A stretch of DNA of 40,746 nucleotides from Amycolatopsis coloradensis (GCF_037997115.1 NZ_CP150484.1:3817113-3857858); one strand, 5' to 3'; shown: positions 24,001 through 26,106, counted from the stretch's first letter. The notes: generated from the sequence alone by a model not told the origin. Numbers and translations: made by a program.

Positions 24001-24474
24001 CGCTTGGCGAAAGCTCCGGCCGAGCTCGCGCCTGAGGAACGCGTGTCTTTGCGTAACGGCCGGGTGGTGGGTTTGTACCTGGGGGCGGTGCTCACCAACG
24101 AGGCGGCTGCCCGGACCTGGCAGGAAACGTATCGGCTTTACCCCTCCTATCACATGGACCTGACCAGCAAGGTGGGATACACCATGAGCGCCGAGGGGGC
24201 GGCGAACGCGATCGCGTTCGCGAACACGGCACTCAAGAACGGCGAGATCGATTACGACATACCTCGGATCAACGCCATTTTCGTTCCTTTTGAAGTGAAA
24301 ATCCCGGACAAGACCGGAAACCTGAAGAAGATGATGATCTCCGCGATGGTCGCCTTGGACAACGCGTTCGATCCCGTCCTCAATCCGTTCGGCATCCTGA
24401 CCGTCAACTACGGCCCCCTGTATCTCGACATCTTCCGTGACATGGACACCATCAAGTCCGAGCCCGAGGAGTGA
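1..24474 (+). CDS. Giant modular T7SS polymorphic toxin/effector with HTH-like repeats and SET-like tip (5' end outside window)
   Basis: The frame is open from base 1, so the gene almost certainly starts upstream. The GTG at 22 has no convincing ribosome binding site, and the first residues already lie inside a module that the second giant (33634-39981) carries at residues 352-450. Residues below count from 22. Order: acidic segment with MLETLPEWLSS (38-48); helical IVSRFH module (~90-180); WRP module 1 (211-333); 230-residue module (336-583); degenerate peptidase-like domain (~620-760); long beta-rich stalk (~880-4420) interrupted by a helical segment (2471-2532) and two ~110-residue modules (2534-2832); coiled coil (~4424-4573); second 230-residue module (4764-5003); WRP modules 2-3; a duplicated ~260-residue domain (5267-5846); second acidic segment (5949); WRP modules 4-6; peptidase-like copy 2; WRP modules 7-17; SET-like tip. 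By family knowledge this is a secreted polymorphic toxin. No signal peptide or transmembrane segment is seen. Roughly 0.85-0.9 MDa. Confidence 0.9.
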   Translation, partial: DETTADRVSRVPEIGDERSSGLVGEPVDPYGAGAFDMGDFDFDNMLETLPEWLSSAQSASFGSADIAPVGAVPLWPSIPSDPEGARAWVDGGGGLSRQFGKLPVQDVRPFVDRATRIVSRFHRVPVWTHSPGPEHADAVRLNDAVKDVVAGYLADGLSEHDAGRLAQELATKLGTLRTSVALPVTLPGGSRPEAPPRVGESSGSGPVRARVPSSAPGVPPDVVGWRPATHESGPRTLREYLLQRGIARWLSFGELRKSKLSDEVKILLRETPLGQLPAELLELVRQQVELDPVPVEWVRAWTDTVANAVDAQGEYRYLEEEVASMSGGLMDGWVVRQLRGVARTEWEGRLSDSGMLSRFDGGVIGSMLEGFVDAAVQARRGALPSVRGVLYVAEGDPGTGVSQVRSLAESAVRSRLAEYRSGAGAVPARKLLARVDIEARAVPSGDPRIGTARLRVAGQRPPGGLFGPVVHEDVDDPRWAWRSDLQEARAGLAGLDRADAVFGRARELVNRHSQEPLRSTGPSPREHRLHQARYEAAIDMVAWELRRFSRDPQGAEIFADELASVLADAVGPRRGNGVLGGGSKPVSGRGSREVATTPEDRTPEQEARPGSTVKPGSLVPVGDRVGRVRAGLVLGDTASVTGQAARWLPHEPGVFGLVITDQRVPDAETVVEALRDAGWNGTDAIRLFLCALPGLPELAARLVDQLKVRVAYPEDQVWFGTAADQQPDRPAARVGRLVHLDGVPMLRLAKDGAGWVGKEPGGAEKPAPYVLTAPSRAPRLGLKQPVHLGPRAAMASTAVELEDLGPRLAEPPVVSQTQPQAGLTGAPVASDSQAPVIDASGAPAPQPASGTETRALPGVARTIPGYFRRGKAPGISTQLSRTEEVEQVVESARSFAPKAPTAAELADLEHAFGTDAASFFGEGRVFTMGGRPVRIRVDELHWPKQTTASRTGTTKAATREGAGSTSARTETKTNPRTTWIFFTPMVPGLFATGVVSAPTAVATSRRHGHDLGASKQLSVSLPARPANDESGYQGTRSVRVPMTVIVEPEEHRSDDGKLSVRHPGDSSLRKPIAAEFSVPEGLREEARIVPMPDALPPSATESLTVKRGSSRQIFDQVLARLGKLNDESREVLREFLSTGSITTHLADIAVTPHADPETGWVTSHALVRGGNPIKRLVSSRSQKVQMRAVARKVAYLETIEDAEFREHEAETGSKTASSTVGRDIAASLAGGPGFDYGMVSAGGGPAIGVGYGKSRTATSARESGLSVTRSYKDSVVRYRTVYDLQVRTPGRSPLTFAGVAEGTQWAQLDDARRAGLLPDENTGTVTNGQPGPGIATAGSPLQLSEASARLKKILHESAKMIPGHKRWGWRDAGLVTPFDDPKLKKGLTGKLERQLGRWEAIDSAVSADNLARRLPDLLSDKSQFLELAPEAGWGHDYRTGFRIDARLLAPLGEPLGPVKGGAGTRTLTDAERGGDTANTGMDLSAGFRARIYGALSGNTVMFTGTHKFSFNRTRATGRARDIELAAGGTAGRELDESGAVVPEPKYRYAAKVELKVSGSYYSRYNELAQGLTVGKRGEHVPEGFQLPIIDSQAAADGRAPHTIVADVVLELTEAERNALQSVSAIRETRLPSQPLNRADYLRTGTSRVLDGVQVLSASGLDQVRERVKRTLKRASGDPIWTYRDGDNSTLIDQAISAEALRLDPRAFNRPTRIDGLRWKRRRAIRTAAVGVSYRLRDPEVLDTFWQQPQQGAGTSTSTSSEKGRAWGFANEFEPAVFGVSDGTARPEGTVLRGVAPVLAELNLWRSSISKITSRKTRVSTNSSQTLEPRRVHVVEATLETTVSVETARRGLLDRWHFRKTRPAKTAAHRAELPRAARVLLTDEQLHEVRIQQAAEDARRGIASSALVAPLPARGVEGVPAGHELGGSNWADGVSEPVDLSGSLYRADKPDGAGGSAGLYERLENALTKEKADQLLNSAASDTGHDNHSAIERFLSDFQASMVDLANGGVSAGLRLDNRISGETYDLIVEARPKSDPKPVGVVHGELTKTSVASVWAATTRTVKRSFVELMTVPAGAMMFQSESDVQEAQQNPGRHGAPAATLGYGAGHLVDWLNQFRSRITTRAADLLQSETVSGTLAERSVELEFDIRFERHGERIADIAAERTVRTRSAVEDRGADDGPREGTVIRRPETEAAKDSVDKWRKPADAARLPDDPADFRIAHFGGSVDSLRDAAQTVLEAALGKKLDARTLAMLREQLTPSQLNALARSHFGAGSASSLPAEAVVPENDDTTGTELNLPSELGVKLTLHAMVDGPGSLENVSGRITMNGHTDATRTKESSGGSETANVVMTMPVWGAGVPQAPGHTTYEEGRQIFGSMTALFFGSEPHGAVGVGHEHESAERSGGRALAKPGAPAAADPITSTWSYPTRFRLVAEPLSTGPLARRTKQVADVDYDKGYHVRRKDQNHRLPASLKDSALALAARDREWTQARGKARVLAAKNPTSAGVQTAFERRAAAKFWKAKRDYDNALAAAQANPALHGGRRVVRMEIPPGAEGVPVEYWKPLSELARDLLAAHAEGRRPTVRYRVIGDSVTALRDFNGLVMAKLDSLVNLEQLSVPLLQRLGRHQVGLAATPEVVPDTGASVIEIWVDENADRLPMLQGDDGNLPPIWEEDEPDPGSDEASPGEGEQAPQGTDDGAGKPGDSSEAPAVEPEAAAAASATRSQAAPAAPVLPGGQRLLRVELSPENRDGDAPLQEQARDVARFLLDNPGAELQVRVFGDEAEDTYQARVEPALDAAVHLEQVSLPGAAPRTGKAALGLPEVPVAVPGDGHPVVEIWGKASEDGTAAGSSHPGKGEYRRLKTIAEEDESGSSAEAAPSGGQRPGDQGDGASPTIAATGKPGPSFREAMPEYARDGKALGLVVVSEVKDRDKVGDRITELLAPFGTAAPEGIKAISGKLNRARFESFLGAKPGTEQAAETAASPARGGRSFQVRVGEKWFEAHVVAVMDLDGATPGEGKREPSRAVREVRDEHVFGHSHSRAENSAYRLGLSGVSLMSSGWPVLAGGSVGLARPVGVRTSDTSTNAQTIWRPKSAAQSAKVPVKYYITLTGEDGAVTGGTTDGEVTLLLSDSLSEITKPEGVSTGKPYRGWEKRMGFVAVDAVLIDELSLVDKLQRKLHPSVTRLGAPGWAALREFVSSANIRALSRRMWPGEAVPSADLVSRHGAYREAARMNFRPQEVEFVGVVSARGESRTQDTVTAEESVAYTTKAGPELRGGIGGGAGVPGVAAAYGGAAGNVNASIPDIASGGRSDTTGTGMYVQGDVGLYRVTGEVAVQTSHGQWVTEPATKYVRLDLHEAAAENLPVPPGYEKRFIDVGPRFEPPYLAAAAAGGHIRAGITPAAAGILPRIENALRRAPGLEDLLPKWSSQEGKTVRGSGDKMERRLSNQRKLASVFSATALMNRLDSLLGPGVSTQLKRRGFFFDEFISVRVKATLDDGRHLGQVDGRTVAGIQATGATVAGSAGVNRGWGAGPEARGRVGFTGALETGAIVNVAATPVKFADGRAWKNTGGSGRTLSVEQVGTDRSHVFAHGITFDIEIVSHRRPRRWVRRLTPGSPLRSIPKVRTLAGSRPGAEITLPKVKGRTELWVSESAVYETDPSEFAPGSSKVVHLDPGQTPSIDELAASAGPMPDFLYVEAFAHAGELGELAVDLSNRAAKDDEVLVLPGSKGHQLVHQWFAPETLRALLKSVSIPAFRRNGLSYGRRATKRIGALGMRLELTDPVVVRTSDVGRDKTTFSGTTKAASEYIRVKALGPSATMNFFAPDATSTSAAGGRMALGGAAKFWGRKRGRASEQTVMVDHKEKGSEHSRTVLVRYDVRSRMVVESRQKRVVDGEVSVAGADKYLPGSLFVRMSERQARAQGLLPPAEPRETVPNLGAPELSFGASGSLGAYVAEDLPDLSSLLPTLRAGLPGKHRGLIPESVLEDAMGTAERLGELVNDANATSLLDNALDGGVPLRVHKPGVLWSDDYNVVLKATAETVEFDGYVNDGSEIEQAITNTAMSKTVEERSKSRGGWFRPGWRSLFSSGDATSGAMGGSAGLGGTRERTDRRVTGSGLTSIRATTGSGPGARYRVGLKWELKIEREGREVASSALTDHITIRTNADDQRLGGGAAPEHRSLTIPVGRHTDPSVKEWQSEGVKLPVDVLVEGFRGAADIRDGVVRAMKDAGAKAGLTGSETGAMNTLALSVTNSAIRANLVKTSAASLPLPDLYTMSLTGGQEAKVKIYSRLTGVQIAGLSDTVRFDQSAKILESFTSDTAQSGSSGNQLVGGDGGITDRSGNLHIPGGADSQSATASGQLAGATAGLRSVTLQDTGRSGLTKFDTEHFIVAEVDGVTSAVVVRLPASALPRVINAGLAKVLGAPLPETAVRAQDRVTQAAALWRAKETILHRKQGVADRKWFDEQGAEQRLREVAGVPGEVGLDPRIAAQRARAAASVAALRADGTDMRDEAREQSRSLAATLAQEEAKLDAAAEELAQARAELTKAAQAADAARAAWLRAKEELETELAKINAGLREQNGAEASDSVADRAPADSADERSRISLPDWVRRKAIWARELLETEPVSVDVLVGLTEEARQTLSGYFPRLSSTVPGTGELREVLHTILTAERVHYHLDGESPAAAGAMLRVLAQELATEVKVPEAVTAEGERGDRPPAEVTDSSLFSNAVPPNSSVPDSAAGNPTGSDEAGQTFLDSGSESGSSVFEPDAGRARVTWEGRSDGSGRLTGADHRTVTLMVEGFVDAAVAARPGAEPTLRGGVFVSPDSRAGASGVSSLVESAVRARLNAYPPGAAGISAEKLLSRVRVSAIERPSGDPSVGAVQLQVSGQRPVTGLFGPEVFTAPANPLPRRAEELVRARAALAGLEDSDPVFALAREIVSRHHQAPRPFVETASWVDRAHRARYRAAVDLVAWDLYRHDDEHSADTLSGALVSEVMWPREKGLQGGAPPRRSETARVFPVPEDVAGWRAGDDSTGPQTLREYLVERGLPAGFVLKSDTNKRSNAAARTWIRAWAARFHGVNDVLGEPFTRTEVAHLSGDLIDAHEIGRLWNDLDQGKTLEELGLVAPAVTEPEVGQGSAAQARPVAVPADVVGWRPEEGGPETLRAYLEARDLPEGVSVTPASGRLNAATMHWVRAWVEGMANEVAPGTEQRYSHRALAGLSGGLVSEQSVGIWLKEARPRVAQHAEASGTATGRGRAQRIRTDLPPDSEFLYATPEIQWTGQPIAHRAGLTVSTPDLRELERVVNLIAPEILLRLGEGAQAPDLRLRLYVDHKDMRKPFQWERLKSLSSVLQRMIDDEIVRLSAEVGVEVASFAPELKAKIDLSTHRVAVGDRMRFELLRYTDRELKPGDYRGMTRLAVAFSQHSEALPLAHADQLRWVVQGEALRALLAGESRMSPIAFVLDPAFHGTPQLLEQRKAHLIDSVKAAATTVLDVWKPAGSDIDLDGLLGEVKIELSQRHAKTSGPDLVDMTVEKSAVESPGHVSDEEAQDDPDLREYLLRELAKVESAEVTMPVEVGNVAEPRVAESDESDSSAEASAGLPGLEWSAPLDAESGHQLALDDLQALHAAVRTLVPEVLRRQQAGLQAPDIRIVLVIRSEADGLRTVHAVRLQRVATLVREELERAGVVQAGLNESLKLKISTGTRTGKGRMRLELLRYADEGKAPSEYQRASSIGISFPVKKSDPTMAQADRIRWMAQGEALRSLSAGKAKMRPFTLVQARSQHETDDVREQRRALVERLVRDGVRTVVLGLRAQGWTGTVDLERFAADVLAEYSGSGPRLGPDAHVRAKVYVGDARSVSEAEVDESDVGIPSPLAREAEEARQRGRTALRPDQEESEESGQEASADPQAGVDWREPETIPLASGEPTAFIEDGMDLIPEPAPDLNSPADLSPFEFEAMLETMPEWLSSVEWDEPLNFDFEDLWAGDEAEIHAEPADAEQARVQERSISRPVSEGRGDSGPASGEVEVQFGVGRDGRPVVSSPTGEPLVAGGEFSRQREPVDDGLARVPVDVLRWRPAVDGSGPRTLREFLMGRGLPAGVVLKSAANRYSSKAALGWIRAWAAGLRETKDASGKPVVLADIAKMSGGLIAPETLSRLWRDLRAGKSSAELGIAAPAEQVSEEVDEWSVVPQDVLKWRPSVDGSGPRTLREFLIGRGLPQGFVLKSATNRTSSRAALAWIQAWAEGMHESKDPAGNSYAALEVSRISGDLIGRDQVRRAWEGMRGRGEGASRREKPAGDERSVVPDDVVDWRPSMDGSGPRTLREFLTARGLPQGFVLKSDGNRLSNEAALAWIRAWVAGMRDANDSSGKAFTQAKVSELSGGLLDRSQISRLWRNLGAGKSFAELGVGVSARQAGKAAELVLIGDADSALAQAARWLPREENVVGVVLLDHGSRDLDVIEQAVRNSGWNGEDAVRLYACETGDLEPLAIALRQRLGVPVGHPTDLLWLGVPGAGPAVRVGSLGLTEDGRPIRPDADGDGWVWQIEPTAGNRDGRIDGTYRLPVPLNAPFALGLGEPRHLAREKNAARTPESPPSDVVEWRPGAGGADTLREFLAATGRAEAERPEWLRAWVVGMQQEAVDQTGMRMPAALLEMFSGGLLTVKSVRAYSKKGPEPAPEAMLSLVPDWVLAFRAGSGPGSFGDLLSFLKANKDRLPLNIWLEPDGKNKYSAPLVRWAGVWVRTVQEEALRKTGSGLRVQKLVSLTGGLAHHTSVSDWVAGLTGNDADDSGGEAAAGEPDSLGEGAARPAKNVPEDVVWWRPGAGGADTLREFLEKTGRAEEEHLDWLRAWVMSVQQEAVEQTGMRVPTNLLGVLSGDLVTRPRARSYNEGAAAPRPELVASLVPDWVLAFRAGSGPESFGDLLSFLEANKDRLPVNIWLEPVGKAGYTSPLLEWVRAWVREVQSESLRLTGKKLALTELAKLTGGPSAALSKWTSDLAGGYPNPADDVFFERTEGRSGVPETAGGRPSQGPSDWELSVPRLLPGIPADVVQWRPGIGGAETLSAFLENTGRLAQHEAAWLREWAIDMHREAVQRTGMRVPAAVLSHIAGDVLPVRKAFEFNAEAIAPRPESVPSLVPEWVMSFRPGTGEGSFGDILSFLKANRHRLPFNIWPEPVASGNYPEPLVRWVELWLRGVQEESLRETGYRLKVRELTEYTGGVAGTTAVSRWTKDLSASTVGREFGASPAPRIAGPSGAETGDGAPADVVDWVPSEEQPTLRDFLDATGRSAEANPKWLRAWASRMQQRAVEQTGMRVPVTVLAALSGDLFTAKAAGRASADWAKPRPAEVPSLMPAWVKDFRPGKGADPQPDFLAFLRANKRRLPFAVSLDLQERSVYSEPLMRWAQVWVRGVQQESVRETGRRVPIELLASYTGGLAGTSTVSSWVRDLPKGEARSALTQAPEWIRDFRPGKGADPYPDLWSFLWLNRDRLPLDISLQPRTGHQYAEPLTRLVRVWVREIQQESVRLTGMRISNDRVASFATGLVSRESVATWTEDLPKSDFAAAAALVPSWVTDFRPGRGPEPFPDLLSLLRAHKDDLPLAIALERAEKGKHPQPTMIWVRSWFQAVQEESVRLTGLPVPTAMISLLSGGMVSTTTAARWGAELERPSLDEALSLVPDWVTGWRPDPSPGSPGTLMDFLAVHESRLPFTVSLVPGPQGLVPEATSIWIRAWVLDMLREAGRAGHEELREIRRLVTAGPFRGTLPDGAGVLSVPESLSLPHRGTSAVPAALRDEAQEAMLRGRADSRAHLSERSDHDTEMEDAPPMTETADSPMPDAPPVREEVRDLDQGRREVVFHWNGQDADLQMTRVVEHALRWNPELGMDYRFPWRDAADPVNRVFEPFADDAGRVHPAVLAGLDQVTARMAGGKQVLKVMAASPEYPHLTGMSSKDMQALWPQLERDVAEVVKSLALEDPERGPEPGAVPLRMEEEHLPEHERVFLVGKWGLRLAKAPAELAPEERVSLRNGRVVGLYLGAVLTNEAAARTWQETYRLYPSYHMDLTSKVGYTMSAEGAANAIAFANTALKNGEIDYDIPRINAIFVPFEVKIPDKTGNLKKMMISAMVALDNAFDPVLNPFGILTVNYGPLYLDIFRDMDTIKSEPEE
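97..171 (+). other. Acidic-aromatic segment, copy 1 (within giant CDS)
   Basis: Residues ~26-50 contain DFDFDNMLETLPEWLSS, alternating Asp with Phe/Leu/Met/Trp. The same MLE-T/M-PEWLSS core recurs at residue 5949. The composition resembles short amphipathic docking or acidic activation segments. The repetition is seen directly; any function is inference. Confidence 0.55.
1027..1770 (+). repeat. 230-residue module, copy 1 (within giant CDS)
   Basis: Residues ~336-583. It shares with 14311-15030 a TEWEGR/VTWEGR start, GFVDAAV, ESAVR.RL..Y, PSGDP..G...L.V.GQRP, GLFGP, and then a helical part with A.RELVNRH / A.REIVSRH and a VAW.L ending. Two distant copies in one polypeptide show that it grew by internal duplication. 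Function not recognised. Confidence 0.85.
1852..2300 (+). other. Degenerate clan-CD (caspase-like) peptidase-like domain, copy 1
   Basis: Residues ~611-760 align without gaps to copy 2 over the stretch ending GWNG.DA.RL...C. Copy 1 keeps the cysteine (C683, in LFLCAL), but the His-Gly of copy 2 is replaced by Gln655-Arg656. If the family assignment is right, this copy is catalytically dead. The assignment rests on motif layout only. Confidence 0.45.
13290..13740 (+). other. Long coiled coil (within giant CDS)
   Basis: Residues ~4424-4573 are Ala/Glu/Lys/Arg rich with heptad-like spacing, for example LAATLAQEEAKLDAAAEEL followed by RAELTKAAQAADAARAAWL. There are no prolines in the core. It separates the beta-rich stalk from the second half of the protein. 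Confidence 0.75.
14311..15030 (+). repeat. 230-residue module, copy 2 (within giant CDS)
   Basis: Residues ~4764-5003, homologous to 1027-1770. It has VTWEGR, GFVDAAVAARPGA, ESAVRARLNAYPPGA, IERPSGDPSVGA, GLFGPEVF and then AREIVSRHHQAP and VAWDLYRH. As in copy 1, a WRP module is adjacent (before copy 1, after copy 2). Confidence 0.85.
15049..15720 (+). repeat. WRP/HTH-like modules 2 and 3
   Basis: Starts at V5010 and V5137. Each unit runs V-P-x-D-V-x-x-W-R, TLR.YL, a GLP or DLPEG turn, W(I/V)RAW, and then a helix-turn-helix-shaped stretch: EVAHLSGDLIDAHEIGRLW in module 2 and ALAGLSGGLVSEQSVGIWL in module 3. Module 1 lies far upstream at 652-1020. Confidence 0.8.
15820..16602 (+). repeat. ~260-residue duplicated domain, copy 1
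   Basis: Residues ~5267-5527. Shared marks with 16798-17559: QAPD(L/I)R, a long basic helix, RMR(F/L)ELLRY, ADQLRW/ADRIRW, QGEALR.L.AG...M.P, and E(Q)R(K/R)A at the start of the final helix. It resembles no family I recognise. Confidence 0.75.
16798..17559 (+). repeat. ~260-residue duplicated domain, copy 2
   Basis: Residues ~5593-5846, tandem after copy 1 with an acidic linker (ESDESDSSAEA) between them. It carries the same QAPDIR, RMRLELLRY, ADRIRW and QGEALRSLSAG landmarks. Codon use here is slightly less GC-biased than in the stalk. Confidence 0.75.
17839..17970 (+). other. Acidic-aromatic segment, copy 2 (within giant CDS)
   Basis: Residues ~5940-5983: FEFEAMLETMPEWLSSVEW followed by NFDFEDLWAGDEAE. 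It repeats the MLE.(L/M)PEWLSS core of residue 38. The DNA drops to about 52% GC over 17761-17960, well below the flanking sequence. Homology of the two segments is clear; function is unknown. Confidence 0.55.
18193..19221 (+). repeat. WRP/HTH-like modules 4, 5 and 6 (near-identical tandem)
   Basis: Starts at residues 6058, 6179 and 6293, spaced ~114-121 residues. All three have W.P..DGSGPRTLREFL, GRGLP.G or ARGLPQG, VLKS, W.(R/Q)AW, and an SGGL or SGDL turn inside the HTH-like ending, for example DIAKMSGGLIAPETLSRLW and KVSELSGGLLDRSQISRLW. Modules 4 and 6 end in GKS..ELG, as module 2 ends in GKTLEELG. They are the most similar units of the array and probably the most recent duplicates. Confidence 0.85.
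19255..19668 (+). other. Clan-CD (caspase-like) peptidase-like domain, copy 2, dyad retained
   Basis: Residues ~6412-6549. It has VVLLDHGSRD with H6441-G6442, then RLYACETGD with C6469, then LGVPVGHPTDLLWLG. The His-Gly ... Ala-Cys pattern is the hallmark of clan CD cysteine peptidases such as caspases and C80/RTX-type domains. Possible job: self-processing of the giant after delivery (inference). A degenerate structural role is the alternative. Confidence 0.5.
19765..23280 (+). repeat. WRP/HTH-like modules 7-17 (alternating subtype array)
   Basis: Starts at residues 6582, 6673, 6800, 6891, 7033, 7124, 7249, 7339, 7447, 7555 and 7663. Two subtypes alternate at first. The odd units 7-13 are short (P.DVV.WRPG, TLREFL..TGR, WLRAW, QTGMR(V/M)P). 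The even units 8-14 are longer (VP.WV..FR.G, LLSFL.ANK.RLP, W.R.VQ.ES(L/V)R.TG, TGGL, VS.W..DL). Units 15-17 are all of the longer type, and unit 17 lacks a clear SGGL/VSRW ending. The paired alternation means the unit of duplication was a two-module block. Confidence 0.85.
23974..24450 (+). other. C-terminal SET-like methyltransferase tip of the giant
   Basis: Residues ~7985-8143. In SET order one sees VGKWGLRL (the GxGLRA-like start), GRVVGLYLGAVLTNEAA (residues 8013 on, matching GxYLGEVLTxEEA), YHMDL (8043 on), a Y-T-M-S-A...NAIAFANTAL stretch with N8068 where SET proteins have the RFINHS motif, INAIFVPFE, and LTVNYG with Y8130 matching ELTxDYG. The HS of NHS is replaced by TA, and the post-SET cysteines are absent. 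The location at the extreme C-terminus is where polymorphic toxins carry their payload. Seen: motif order. Inferred: fold and methyl transfer. Confidence 0.6.
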
Positions 24475-24577
24475 GCGGTGGCCGCCGTCCGGGGGATGAA
24501 GATTTCTTTGAGCCGGGTTTGGTCGACTCTGCACTGGGCCGGTCCGCCGTCCGGACCGACACGGGAAGCGCGGATCC

Positions 24578-24584
24578 GGGAGGA
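24578..24584 (+). promoter_or_regulatory. Ribosome binding site for the mycosin
   Basis: GGGAGGA, 6 nt before ATG 24591. It decides the start in favour of 24591 over the GTG at 24471 that overlaps the upstream stop codon. Confidence 0.8.
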
Positions 24585-24590
24585 CGTCGG

Positions 24591-25826
24591 ATGGGCAACG
24601 GAATGGTGAAGCGTCATGGCGTCTTGGTGATCACCCTGGTCATCGGCATGCTCTGGGCGTCGTCCCCGGCCGTGGCGCAGCAGGCGCCCGCCCCGCTGCC
24701 GACCGGCCAGAAGGGCTGTCTCCCGCCTCCTGCCGCCACCGAGCCCGGCGTTCCCTGGGCCCAGCAGCGCATGGCCGTCGACCGGGTCTGGTCGTTGACG
24801 AAGGGAGCCGGGGTCACCGTCGGGGTGGTCGACACCGGTGTCGACGGTCGCACGCCACAGCTGTCGGGCGGCCGCGTGAAACCCGGTCTCGACGTCACCA
24901 CGCCGGAGCGCAAGCCGGCGGACGACGACTGTTTCGGCCACGGCACTTTCGTCGCGGGGATCATCGGCGCGGCCGTCCTGGAGGGGACGGGTTTCGCCGG
25001 CGTCGCGCCCGAGGCCACTATCCTGCCGATCCGCTGTGCGATCACGACGCCGGACGGCTCCCCGCCGGTCCTCACCGCGGCCGAGATGGCCGAGGGCATC
25101 CGTGCCGCCGTCGACGGCGGTGCCCGGGTGATCAACATCTCGGCCAGCACCGACACCCCCGACCAGGGACTCGCGGACGCCGTCCGGTACGCGGCCCAGC
25201 GCGATGTCGTGGTGGTCGCGTCCGCGGCGAACTCCGCCCAGCAGGGGGATCCGATCACCTACCCCGCGTCGTACCCCACCGTCATCGCCGTCGGCGCGAT
25301 CGACATGACCGGCAAGAAAGCGGACTTCTCCCAGACCGGGAAGTTCCTTTCCCTGGTTGCCCCGGGTGTCGGGATCACCAGTATCGGTCCCGGCGGTGGC
25401 GGGCACTGGGTGGGCAGCGGGACCAGCTACGCCGCGCCGTTCGTGGCGGGCGTCGCCGCGCTCGTGCGCGCCTACCGGCCACAGTTGTCCGCCGAACAGG
25501 TCAAGCACCGGCTGGAAGCCACCGCCGACCATCCGGCCGCGGAGCTGCCCGACACGCGACTGGGCTGGGGCACGGTCAACGCGATGGCCGCCGTGACGAC
25601 GCTGTTGCCCGAAGAAGCGGGCAGTGGGGGGCCGGTCGTCGCCGGCGAACCGGCGCCGGTGCCGGTGTCCGCCCGCCCGGACGGTCCCGGCGAGGTCGTC
25701 GCGGTCGCCGCCACGATTTCGGTGCCCATCCTCGCGCTGCTCGGATTGCTCGTGTTCCGTCTGTGCCTGGGGGGCAGGCGCCGCCGCTGGAAGCGGGCGC
25801 GGGTGGTCGAGCCTCGTGAGAGGTAA
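24591..25826 (+). CDS. mycP: Mycosin, T7SS-associated subtilisin-like serine protease
   Basis: A 411-residue S8 subtilase of the mycosin (MycP) type, which in ESX systems sits on the outer face of the membrane and is needed for a stable, active secretion machine. Signal peptide: positive n-region (K7, R8), hydrophobic core 11-23, cleavage probably after AVA29. Catalytic residues: D81 in VVDTGVDG, H117 in CFGHGTFVAG, N214 in ASAAN, S279 in GTSYAAPFVAG. A C-terminal transmembrane helix at ~369-393 is followed by an Arg-rich cytoplasmic tail, the usual mycosin anchor. Cysteines near the mature N-terminus (QKGC), next to the catalytic His (DDDC) and at IRCA could form disulfides. The 116-nt gap after the giant allows co-transcription. 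Start chosen by RBS plus signal peptide. Confidence 0.93.
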   Translation: MGNGMVKRHGVLVITLVIGMLWASSPAVAQQAPAPLPTGQKGCLPPPAATEPGVPWAQQRMAVDRVWSLTKGAGVTVGVVDTGVDGRTPQLSGGRVKPGLDVTTPERKPADDDCFGHGTFVAGIIGAAVLEGTGFAGVAPEATILPIRCAITTPDGSPPVLTAAEMAEGIRAAVDGGARVINISASTDTPDQGLADAVRYAAQRDVVVVASAANSAQQGDPITYPASYPTVIAVGAIDMTGKKADFSQTGKFLSLVAPGVGITSIGPGGGGHWVGSGTSYAAPFVAGVAALVRAYRPQLSAEQVKHRLEATADHPAAELPDTRLGWGTVNAMAAVTTLLPEEAGSGGPVVAGEPAPVPVSARPDGPGEVVAVAATISVPILALLGLLVFRLCLGGRRRRWKRARVVEPRER

Positions 25827-25890
25827 GTGTTGCGTGCCGGAGGCAGGCTGATCGCGATCTCACCGTCCAGAAGGGACAACAACTCCTCCG

Positions 25891-25945
25891 CGTGCCCGAT
25901 TTGAGCGGTTTTCGCGGGGGTCGTGAGTGGCAATGATCGTTCTAT
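25891..25945. repeat. Left fragment of the composite intergenic repeat (half palindrome)
   Basis: The stretch CGTGCCCGATTTGAGCGG through GGGGGTCGTGAGTGGCAATG matches the left flank and left arm at 32820-32864, but the right arm does not follow. The matching right arm appears only at 26309-26327. Confidence 0.7.
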
Positions 25946-26106
25946 TGAGGAGAAGGGAAAACGTGTCGTGGTGAGACCAGGAGTAAGGCGGGTCTTCGCG
26001 GCGAGGTGAGGGCGCCGGCGTGGTCCGTCATACCTTGAGTGTCCACACGGGCCAGTCTCCAGCGACTGAATGTCCGTTTAGTGCCTATATGGCTAGTTCT
26101 GCGCAG

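Noticed and set aside
24471..24590. Mycosin start at GTG 24471, overlapping the stop of the giant
   Set aside because: It would add 40 residues before the signal peptide. ATG 24591 has GGGAGGA at ideal spacing and gives a normal signal peptide.
25847..25935. Minus-strand peptide IGHAEELLSLLDGEIAISL as a gene remnant
   Set aside because: Protein-like for about 20 residues, but it runs directly into repeat sequence, has no start, and matches nothing I can name.
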